NCBI RefSeq assembly: GCF_000003815.2
Contig: NW_023365977.1
Span: 1 to 34,856, forward strand
DNA: 34,856 nt
Source of the DNA: Branchiostoma floridae
Taxonomy: Eukaryota > Chordata > Leptocardii > Amphioxiformes > Branchiostomatidae
Direction of reading: 5' to 3'
Below the pieces are notes generated by a model. That model did not search any database and was not told the origin of the DNA. It worked only from the letters and a program-made list of their open reading frames with translations. Position numbers and translations under genes: made by a program. Below, one piece after another: positions 12,801-24,800 of this stretch. Position 1 is the stretch's first letter. Each line of letters opens with the position of its first letter.

Positions 12801-15800
12801 TCAAATAGGACCATGAAAAAAGATATAGTTTAAAACACAATTTGCGTTTCAGAACTGCCGCTTTTAAACTGTCAGATAGCAATCCAGGCTCATGTTATAC
12901 AGTCCACTTACTGAAGTAAAAACTTTGTACATCACACTTGGAGGCTGTTTCCTTATATGTGTGGGGCCGTGTGGTGTAATGGCAGGGTCTTTGGCTCATA
13001 ACCCAGCGGTCCTGGGTTCAAATCCGTTGATGTGCCACCAACCTCGTGACCTTGGGAAAGCACCTCACACGACTTTCCTCACTTCAATCAGATGTAAATG
13101 AGTACCTAGTTTCATTCAGGGCTGTCCCTTGGATAGGACGTTAAATGGAGGTCCGGTTGTATGAGGAGAGCCACACCTCAAGCACATTAAAGACCCCACC
13201 ATACTAATTGAACAGAAGTGTGAGTGTCTCAGTTAGATCTGTCCGGATATGCAGCTTGACCTGTTCAGTACAAACCTGCTATGTTAGCAATTAGGCTGTT
13301 TACCAGATATTTAATACAAACAAACAAACAATACGGGGACAGAAGTGAAATAATCTTCCATGCAAGACCTACCCAGTCCCTGCCTCCACATTGGCATGTT
13401 TGTCCACCAGTGCCACCAACTCCTGCCCTTCCTTCTGATGCCTCTCCTGTTCCTGCTGCTCCACCCATGTCAGCACCTTCTCAGCATCCTGTCTGAAGTC
13501 AGGAGGAGGTCCGTCCCACGTCATGCCATCATCCCAATCTGTAGACTTGGGTACACGTGTCTAGTGGCGAGGAAACAGAGGAAAATAGATATCAAATAAA
13601 ATTTGGATTACAGATTATGGGCTTGCAAAAATATGCTGCAAAAGGTAGACTTCAAGACAACCGAGTCCAAAATTTCTTAGGATTACTTATTATTAATCTT
13701 TCCTTCAAAACAGCCACAGCAGTAAATTGCCAAATTCCTGTCACACTTGAGGCCTGTTAACCTTGTATCTTCCTAACTAATGCCCTACTGCTTAGTCTTT
13801 ATCAATTAATTCAAAGGTGAAAATTGTCTTTCTGTATCCTACACACAATAGTCTACAAACTTGTTGCCAAGAAGTAAGGAAAACTACCATTATGCTGGTC
13901 GTTCCCAGGAGTCTGTTAAGGGCCTCTGTCAGTTTCATGTAGCCCAGTGCATGAGCATAATCCAGAGGAGTTTTCCCTGCCTTGTCTGTGGAAACAACAC
14001 AATCAGAACAGGAATGATTCAAAGTTCTTATTCAGACCAACAACATGGAGATACTGATACTTCAGCACCAAGGACAGGAACATAGCAAAGATTACTATCC
14101 TAACAATAAGAGTGCATTGGTGTAATACAGGACATGTAATTTGACCATTTGACAGAATATGCATTCAAACAAATTCACCTTTGACAGCCAAAGGTGCTCC
14201 TTCCTTATGCAACAGCTCTAGAATTTCCACATTTTCATAGCTGCCATACTCCATTGGCTGCACAAGATGGTGCACAACGGTCCACCCCTTGTTGTCCATG
14301 GCACCAAGGTCTGGTTTGATGTAATTGTCTGCTGTTGGTAAATTACAGACAGAGAAATCAGTGACATATCACAAAGTCAAACATCAAAGCTAAACTACCT
14401 TTTATAATCACAACCAATTGGTACGTTTTGACCACACTTTCCAAACTTACTGACTCAAAAACAACCATGTTTGTAAGGACACTTTTATAGGAAAAACAGA
14501 CTTACCTGGTTTTGTGATCACTGCTGTCTCAGTCATGTTCATGACCAGTTCCTTAGCAGGTGCCAGTCCTCCTGCTGCCTTGTGCAATGCTATAACAAGC
14601 AGGTCCAGCATCAGTAATGTTTACCTAACCCAATGTGCTCAATTAAAAAAAAATACAACTAGAACAATTATTCTAGCCAAGGTGAGTCTGAAGATAAAGT
14701 AGAAGGCAAAGGTAAAGAAACGTAAAGAGAATCTACATCACAATTTTTGCAGCTTTGTGCAAAAATTGGCCTACCTCTTCCACCTTTCCTAAGACTTTCC
14801 TGTTCCTGTGACTCCTGAGACTCTTCACTGTTCTCAGTACCACTCGGGACATAATCCTCATCATCCACATTGTCCTCCTCCTCTTCATCTTCCTCATCCA
14901 TGTCCATCTCCTCCTCATTATCCATCCCATCCTCCATGTTATCCTCCATTCTTCCTCATCAACCTCNNNNNNNNNNNNNNNNNNNNNNNNNNNNNNNNNN
15001 NNNNNNNNNNNNNNNNNNNNNNNNNNNNNNNNNNNNNNNNNNNNNNNNNNNNNNNNNNNNNNNNNNATGATAAAAGTATTAAGTTCCTCCACTGGTTTTA
15101 TTTTTCCAACGTCATTCTCGGAAAGTGTTGTAAAAGGAGATGCTTTGTACCCCAAAAAAGTAAACAAGCATGAATGTGCGAAGCCATTCTCAAAAGGAGT
15201 CAGGAACTGTCCTTACTCTTTGATCTTCACAAATGCATAGTGCAGAGGTATCCGGCCTCTGATGTCCCTCGTGTCTGGTTTAGCTCCTTTTTCCAACAAC
15301 TTTTCTTCAACCTGCAAGGATGGATATGGTTAACAAATACACTGTATCTAAACACTTGGGGTATGAACAAAAGTTATTCAAAGAATACAAACAGCATTCC
15401 ACGTGATTACATCTACTGTGCTGTGCCATTTACCAATATTTTTAGGGCTAGAAATAACATTTTTCATGGCCCTTTGGCCTCAGACTAACCTCAGCTGTAG
15501 AATCTGTGCTCCCACTATTGGCATTGACTGCAATGTGCAGAGGGGTCCTCTGTTTCTCATCCACTGCATCCACATCGGCTCCAGCATCAAGCAGTGTGTC
15601 CAGAAAAGCAAATTCCACCTCCGTAACTTTGAGAATTGAAAAGAAAAGATGAGACTTTACTTCTTACACAGTCAAAGCAACATGCTTTGTGTCAGTCTGG
15701 TTCATGTTACAATTACCATGATGATTATTTCATCAAAAAGGTAATTTTGGAAGGTACAAATATAATACAACATAACTGACAATGATCCAAATGGTTTCAA

Positions 15801-18800
15801 GCACAACCATTTTGATGAATAATAATATGAAAGCCTTTGATAAGTTGAAACCTACAGCTTGATATGTTAAGATTATTACTTGTGGATCCAGATACGGCAA
15901 CATGCAAGGCAGTTCTCTTGTCCCTCTCATCTACACTGTTGATGTCTGCCCCCTTCTTGGCCAACATGGCGACCACACCCTGTAGCTTCTGCCTATAGGA
16001 TAGACATTTGTACAAATCAAACATCTGCAAAAAACAATTCTTTTGTATCTAAAGGAGATAATGACACATTAGAATTCAATTCCAATAATTCATAAACAGG
16101 AAAAACTGCAGAGACTAGAAGTATGAGTGTCAAAAGTTTCCCTGATGATGGAAAGAAATTGCACAGTGTAATACTGTCAGTAAATGACCCACATCTTCTG
16201 ATCCTAAATTTACTTCTTGGATTCTTTAAAATTGATGTAATGTGACAATAACAGAGTCTGGAAATGACTCTGTTTATCAGTACTTTAAGCTCAAATGTAT
16301 CAACCAAAACAACAACATAAAAGTGACTGACTCCTAACAGACCTGCCTGCTAGAGTGACAGAAGAAGCAAACAGAGTATATTATATTGTGCAACAGTCTA
16401 CATAAAACCTTACCTTGTGGCCAGCAGTACTGGGTAGGCCATACCATCCTCTTTCATATCTAAGGATCTCATGTTGATATTTGCACCTGAGTCCACCTGA
16501 AAAAGTAATTTACACTCAATACATCATATGTATCTTTTTACTGAATATGTCATACACTACTAGCATATCACATGACATCTGAAACATCAGTCCCCTATCT
16601 CTTGATGATTACCCTTTCATCCTGCCAAGCCATGATATCAACAGGATCTGACAGATAAAATATCAACAAATAAAATAACAAAGATCAAGTAAAGACTCAC
16701 CAACAGTTCTATGCACTTTGTCTTCTTCTGTAAGATGGCTCTCACTAGAGGTGACCGCCCCTTCTTGTCAACGACATCCAGCTATAGAATATAGCAGAGA
16801 CAATCAGCAGAGAATATAGTGAGTGTCAAATCAATGCTTTTATAATCAAGATTTCAACATGTTTAAGCCAACAGTTTCAGACGGGTTCTACTATCAGTTT
16901 TCAATAAAACAACTCATACATATAGCCATCCACAGTGGATGTGTAACCAGTGTTAAGGATGGTTACATGAGGACTGGTACCTTATAAGGATGGTTACATG
17001 AGGACTGGTACCTTATAAGGATGGTTACATGAGGACTGGTACCTTATAAGGATGGTGACATGAGGACTGGTACCTTATAAGGATGGTTACATGAGGACTG
17101 GTACCTTATAAGGATGGTGACATGAGGACTGGTACCTTATAAGGATGGTTACATGAGGACTGGTACCTTATAAGGATGGTGACATGAGGACTGGTACCTT
17201 ATAAGGATGGTTACATGAGGACTGGTACCTTATAAGGATGGTTACATGAGGACTGGTACCTTATAAGGATGGTGACATGAGGACTGGTACCTTATAAGGA
17301 TGGTTACATGAGGACTGGTACCTTATAAGGATGGTGACATGAGGACTGGTACCTTATAAGGATGGTGACATGAGGACTGGTACCTTATAAGGATGGTTAC
17401 ATGAGGACTGGTACCTTATAAAGATGGTTACATGAGCACTGGTACCTTAGGTTTGTACTTCAGCAATGTCTGTAGCCCCGGAGCTTCTGACCAATCTCCA
17501 TCAATCTTGGCAAGAGGATCGTTGGCCTTCACCATGAAGTGCACAGCAGCAGCACTCTCTGGGTAGATGATACAAATAAATTGTATGATCACTTAATATA
17601 AAACATACTTATGGTGAAACAATCTGGCATAACCAAGTTGTTCTAGTTCTTCTAGTAGCAGTTTAATAATGTGGGAAACATCAACTTTGACAAAGAATTC
17701 CTGGCTGATAGATGTACTGACCATTCTCTTTCTTGGACTTCTCCCCTTGGACCTGTGCATCGATGTCACTTCCACACAGGTCTATCAGCATCTGGAGACA
17801 TCAGGACACACCAAAGTTTACCCCTTTGAGAACTTTGTGATGATCAAGTCAAAACTTGGTTTACAGAAAAATAAGATATACGTAACATATTGGAAAAAAA
17901 TTACAAGTAACAGTTCCCTAAACAGTTAAGTCAATCGCTCCCGTCTGTTACCATTCTTGACATCATGTCTTCTACAATTGGCCATTATACACCTGATGAC
18001 TACATAAGAATGACTTCATGGGGGATTGACTGCAATTGGCATTAGGCTAAATCAAATGTACTTTGTGATGATCAAACTTGCAACTTGAATATACGTATAC
18101 CTGCATCATAGTTCTTCCATTTTCATAGGCCTTCCTTTGGGCCTCGTCCTTCATTCCACGGGACTGTAAAAACAACACCAAACATACTCAATAAGGTGAT
18201 TACTGCACCATTTATTCCATGTATTTGTTCATAAAAATTTTGTACATAAGACAACGGCAAACTCAAATAGCGATGAATCACAGCCGCAGACATTGTTACT
18301 GACCAAGGTGCTGAAAAATATGTAACTGTCCAAGGTACTGAAAAGTGATGCAGAACAGATACTCAAATATCTAGGAACAGACAGTCATCATCAGTCTGAT
18401 ATAACTTTGTAAGTTGTCCATTACTCACCTCAAACTCTGCATAAGCCTGTGTGCAGGTGAGGAGAGGTGTGCAGCCCTGGTTGTTCACCTGGGTGGCCTG
18501 AGATATAAGGGCTGCCTTCACTTCATCACCCTACAATCAACATAAAAATGTTACAATCATTACCAGAATGGTAGATTGATAAATCTATATCTATATTATT
18601 TGTAAAAGGTCAAATACATTCATTTTCTTAAAAAATAGTATTTGCAGCAAAAATAATCCTTCTTCTGTACAATGCTATATAGTTGATGTATAATGTCATC
18701 ATCATCTGACAGGACCAATCCACAACACACACCTGTTCAACAAGGATCTTGAGAATTTCAGTCAGGTCCTCAAGCATACAGTTCTTGGCCAGCAGGTGAA

Positions 18801-21800
18801 GGGTGGTGTCCTTGTCCTCAGTGGCACTGGATGCTGATATGGTTCCTCCTTGCTTAACCAACAGACGAACTAACCCCACGTTGAACTGTAAAAATCAGTT
18901 GCAAAACCATTAACTTTGTCTAAGTTTAGGAAAATGATCAAGGTGTCCTCAAATGCATTGCAATTTGTATGATAGGTAAACAAAATCTCTAGAATATTCA
19001 ATTTCAACCTAATGCCATACATATACATAAGGAACAGCTGTAACACATTATGTGGTACCTCAGCATCTCCACTGGACTAGAAAAAGGTTCAAAGATTAAG
19101 TAGTCAAACAAAAATGTTTCTTTGCCTGATAGAACTTCCCAGTGAGAAAATGTTGATTGAGAAGTATTTCTGTCACACACACATGTAGCATTATAGCAGA
19201 CTTGTAACCATGCAACAAAAAAATCACACAGCATCTTTCGTGGGACACTAACCTGTTCAATAGCCAACATGATGGGTGTCTTTCCACTTGCTGTGGTGAC
19301 AGACGGATCTGCACCCTTGTCCAGTAGAATGTTAGCAATCTCCAGGCTCATGTCGGCTTTGCTCTTGTCAACCTCTGCTCTAACATTATACCGGTACGAT
19401 GTTGCCTTAATGGGATTCTGGGCCAGGTAGTGGAGCTGGACAGGGAAACATTAAATATGAAACTATATGAGGTGAAAAGCAGCAAGTGAGATATTTCCCA
19501 TGATGATGAGGTATTAGTGTCACAGCCTATAAAAAACTTGATGAGTGCAATCTGAGCACAATAGTATGAGAACATAGGCTATGGACAATTTTAAAATTCA
19601 TCACATATCCAACATTTTTGCACTAAATCTTATTCTTAAGTAAGCCCTTAGTGCAATAAAGAGCCACCCCACGATAATGTAATGGAGTAGTTGTAAGAGA
19701 AACCCTACCGGCGTCCACCCCTCCAGATCAGGGATGGTGATGTCAGCGTTCCTCTTGATCAGGTAGCGGATCTGCTGGGGCAGGCCGGTGGACAGCGGAC
19801 TGGCCGCCAGCATTGCAACCAACGTCAAACCTGACGACCAGAGAAGGTTATGTTAAAGCAATGAGCCTGTTTACTAAGGTCAATGCTAGTTTCAACTTAG
19901 CTTTTGTAAAAAAAAATGTAATGTCCAACCAAACCAACCTTTTTCATCTTTAAAGTTGACATCAGCGAGTGGCTGGCCATCTGGACCCTTGAGGTCCAAC
20001 AGCAGGTCAGCACAGTCTGCATTTCCCTTCAGGACTGCGATACCTACAGGTGTTACCTGGGAGAACAGAGGCATGTTTACTAGGACGACTCTGTGCTCTA
20101 ACATGTTTATACCTATAACCTCAGTGACAACTAAGTTAAGGAAAGATACTACTAGTAATCTTGCCAACCTTCCAGTCGTTGGGCTTGTTGGGATCAGCTC
20201 CAACCTTCAGCAGCAGCTTCAGGCAGTGCCACCACCCATATCCAGCAGCATAGTGGGCCACACTGTTCCCAGAGGTGTCCACACTGTTGGGGTCAGCTCC
20301 CATCCGCAGGAGGAAGGCCATGACAGGGTAGTGACCATTCATGGCAGCATGGGTCAGAGCTGTACGCTTCAGCTTGTCTACAATCGGCCAAACAAAACAT
20401 AGCACTTCAGCACAGGTGTCTTGCTTCTCATTCACTCAAGCATGTTAAGCATGTATTTCTTTGACGATACAGAAAAAATGCACTGAAGGACATTTATTAC
20501 ATTGTCATTGTAGTTATTACCTCTTTTCTCAACGGTTGCTCCTATCTCCACCAGCACCTTCACTGTCCCCAGGTGTCCCTGGGCTGAAGCCAGCATCAGG
20601 GGAGTCATCTTGTTCTTGCCTGCACTCAGGGGCTGGTCCAGGTTTGCTCCATGTTTGTGAAGAATCTTCGCTACATTCTGAAGCAGCAATAAAAGATGTA
20701 GAAGTGTGAATGCAGCATAATTGATGACCTCAATACATAGTGTTACTCAACAGTATCTCATCATCATTTGTAATTAGCTGATCAATTGAAAAAAACTTTC
20801 AGCCATACTGAGTGGCAGTTTACACTAAACTTAATGCAATTTCTGTGTGTTGTAAAAACACAGCTAGTTTGACTCACCCCATGTCCCCCCTGAGCTGCCA
20901 GGTGGATAGCTGCAAAGCTCTGTCTGTTAGCCCGCTGTATCAGGCTGATGTAGGCTGCCTTTGCATCTGTATCATCTCCAGCTGTTCATGATATTTACAA
21001 CATCAACAACCATCAATTAAGAAAAGACTCACACTTGCTGCAATACACAGTATAAACACAGAGAACGATCATAGCATTCACTCCAACATGAGGCAATTCA
21101 TACTAATACATCAAATGTGAACTGCACAATTGTTAATTATATAAATTTTTGGTTTATTCAGTCAAGTCATTGATGACACCTAACCTAAAGAACCTACCAT
21201 CTTTAGCTTGTGCTTTGAGTTTCTTTAAGATCAGATCAACATTGTTTGCACGTCCATTTTCTGCTGCAATCACCAGGGCAGTGTTTGCTTGGTTGTCTCC
21301 ATCCTCTGCAGACATTCCCCTACAACAGGAGTGGAAATTCTTAAAATGCACTGAATCTAAAGGAAATGAACAATTTTATGTCTCCTTCCTCTGTCTTATT
21401 TTTCTGACTATTGACTCATGTGGTCAGTATATACTTACAATTTCGTTCATTAAATTGACTTGAAGCAAAAAAAGAAATAGGGAAGACCTACTTAACAGTA
21501 AATTTCAGTACCTTGACAACAGGAATTCCAGTGGTCCTGAACCCTCACATGCAGCAGCATAATGAATAGGTTTCCTTCCAGTCCTGTCCGTCAAGCCAAA
21601 CTCAGGACATACAGCCAACAGCTTCTGGAGGTACTTGGGGTTTGGGTTGATGGCTGCACAGTGCAGAGGTGTTATCTATGAAAGAGGAGGATACCACAGC
21701 AAGAATTTCAGAAGGATTGAATGCTTATAGAAACTTTATTATGCAAACCAAATGCAGCAACTTGAATTAGAGGTTCTGGTACTCACATTTCACTGATACC

Positions 21801-24800
21801 GTGTGTTTTAATCAAAGGCCACACCACCATCATCATCATCATCATCCCAGGATCACTCCTGAATGAGGAACTCCCTTGGCTGAGGGAGGCTTCAGGTGCT
21901 ATGTGCAGTCCAGGTATTTGACAAGGTTGTCTATGTCATACATAAAACCATGTCTGATTCATTAACATTTTTAGACATTACAAGACAAAACATTATCTTA
22001 CCACTTGGTTTCCATACGGCTTCTTTTTCACAGACACAGCCCTGAAGGTGGTCAGCTCCTGTTTATCAAACAGCAGAACCTGTAGCAAAAGAAATATGCT
22101 TTTGTTCACTTCAATTTGCTTGAAGAGTGCACAAAATAAGTCTAGAAACAAGATAAAATATATTGATTTCTAACTAGACGTTTACCTCCTTATGTAGCTG
22201 GTTGAAGCCATAGCCTCCTCCCTTTTCTGCCATCTCTATCAGTTTCCCAGCTAGCTTCCTGTGGCCTGCTCGGATTGCTAGATGGATGTTGTCAAACAGT
22301 TCATCCTGTCAGGAACAGGGAACATTTGGAAACATTAGTCTGCAACCTAACCATGTACAGCTCAATATCTTTCAAAGGGCCTTAGAGAATATGCACACAA
22401 AAATTTAATTCACAAAAACATATTACTGTATACTTAAGCATCAAAATATCTACTTTCTGATTTAATAACTGTTTAATATCTCACTGGCACATGCTGGGAT
22501 ATGTTATCCACCGTAATATACAAACAATCTATACCATGATACAATGCCACTAACAAGAAAGATGTTATATTAACTTTGTCTTTTGTACATTTTGTACCTT
22601 GAAGCCTGGTATTACAGTGATGCAGATGTCTAGAAGATCTTTTGGTCCTCCTGTCTTCAAAAGCTCTTTTGCATACGTCTGAGTATAATCGTCTATAGCA
22701 TCATCAATGTCCTATGATAAATGACACACAATTGTGGATACATATTAAGACACCACAGACAAAGCAAGATTATAACCTTTTATTAGAAGTGCTACCTGTT
22801 CATGCAACAATACCTGGGCATGCAGCAAGTGCTCTTAGACACATTTGGCCACTAATGCATAATCTGAATCCCTGAAAGTTTAAGTTGAAAGAAGAAAATT
22901 AAACTTTATATGTGTAACAGAGTGCATGTTTGCCATATGTTAATTCAGACTGAGGATTCCAAGAAATCCACAGAAACTGATGATCACTGATCATCTTGTA
23001 TTTCTCTTGACAATAGAGGAGATAAGGGAGAAGAAAGGGAAGATCACAGTTAATTAATGACCTGTCAAGTACATGTGGTAGGAATTTGTTTTGTTTACGT
23101 CAGCACCCAGCTAGGAGATAAAAAGAAGGAACACCGGGATCAGGGCTCAGTTCACAGTTGAGACACAGTGAGGAGAGGATGTGACAGTACGGAATAAAGA
23201 TCGTTTCTCGGCAACGGCAAACATTGAGTGTCTGTCGTCATTTTCGACCGAGTAACAGCCCTCCCTCTCGTTTCGACTTCTCTACATATGGAAAAGTCAA
23301 TGAAATGATTGGGCATGCGATCATAGAACTGCAAGAACTGAGGAGTGACACTCAAAGGGTCAGGAATTCATAGACAACAAAAGGATACTGGGCCGCTGGA
23401 ATGTATTTAGCATCCATCAAGGTCTGCCTTGTTACGAACAGAAGACCACCCGCTGAGTCATTACAACTTTAATGATTAATCTATTGATTAAAGAAAATTT
23501 ACAGCTACCATACCTTTGTGAAAGCATTGTTCCCTTCCTTACTTCCTCTGCTCATAGAAATGTTCCGTACAGCATGACCAAGGGAGTACCAGTTATATCT
23601 GTGGTAAGTGAGATAGATTCATTGTCAGATACAAATGCATGACCAGTGTGGGGGGACGAACCTGTAGCGCCGACAATCCAGGGGGGGTCCGGGGGCATGG
23701 TTCCCCCCAGAAAATTTCAAATCTTGACCCTCTAAAATGCCATTTCCTGCAATTTGAGGGGCAAGTTTTGCTGCCAGACTTAGCTAAGTTTGATGGCAAT
23801 TCCGTTAGAAAGACACATGGTTGCAAGGGTGATACCTAGGGCTGGGTATCGGTACAACGTACTGGTACAAAACCGTTTTTTTTATTGGACCAGTCCAGAA
23901 AAACTGTACCTGAAAAAATTAGGTGGACCGGATGTTGGACCGGATGTTGGACCGATTAGAAAATTAACAGATTACTTTATCAGGCATTCACACGTTTTGG
24001 CGCTTGCAGGTGGAAGAAAATGACAAGAGTGAAGTAGAAAAGAGTTTATAGTATTTTCTACCAAGTTTTACAGCCAATCACACAGGTGCAGTTAGCGTTG
24101 TAGGATTTTAAAACACCAGTGTAAGTCTAATACTCCACCAAACAGATTTCTTTGTAGTGAATGCCGAAGGTGTGAGCCATTGCAAGGTTGGTCTGAGGAA
24201 ATTTTGATATCTGGACCCTCTGAAACGGCATTTTCTGTATTTTGAGGGACAAATTTTGCTGGCAGACTATGCTAAATCTGATACCATTCTTTTCAAAGAA
24301 AGAGATCTCATGTTTGAGGGCATCCACAAATTTTCACCACGTCGCTTTGAGCGCTGTGGGAGGCGCAAGCCATTGCTAGGGAGGTGCAGAGAAAATTTTG
24401 AAATCTTGACCATCTGAAACGTCATTTCCTGCATTTGAGAAGCACATTTTGCTTGGAAAGTAAGCTAAATACGATGATAAAATTTCTATTAGTTTAAAAG
24501 GTTTTTGAGAGCGACGCTCCCGCAACATATTGTCCTGCGCCGAAGACGCAAAGCGTCACAAGGGAGGTCTGGCAAAATTTTGAAATCATGACTCTCTGAA
24601 ACGCCATTTCTCGCATTTTCAGGGGTAAATTTTGTAGACTGACTTGATTAAATAGAATTTTCATCATCAAAAAAATACACAAGGTTTCAGCGCCCCCCCC
24701 CCCTGTGCTGCCGCCACTGTATGTCTACTATAAACTCCAACATACTAAACAAGAAAAACTTTAGGAACTGTTTGTGACTCTTTCATGTATGTTTGACAAA

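Noticed and set aside
14733-14966. Arg/Trp/Met-rich minus-strand frame continuing from EVDEEE
   Set aside because: It is the shifted shadow of the acidic tract; the acidic frame matches the phase of exon 32.
24127-24682. Two minus-strand frames of 62-66 codons with similar peptides
   Set aside because: The similarity comes from copies of the ~190-bp repeat, not from a gene family.
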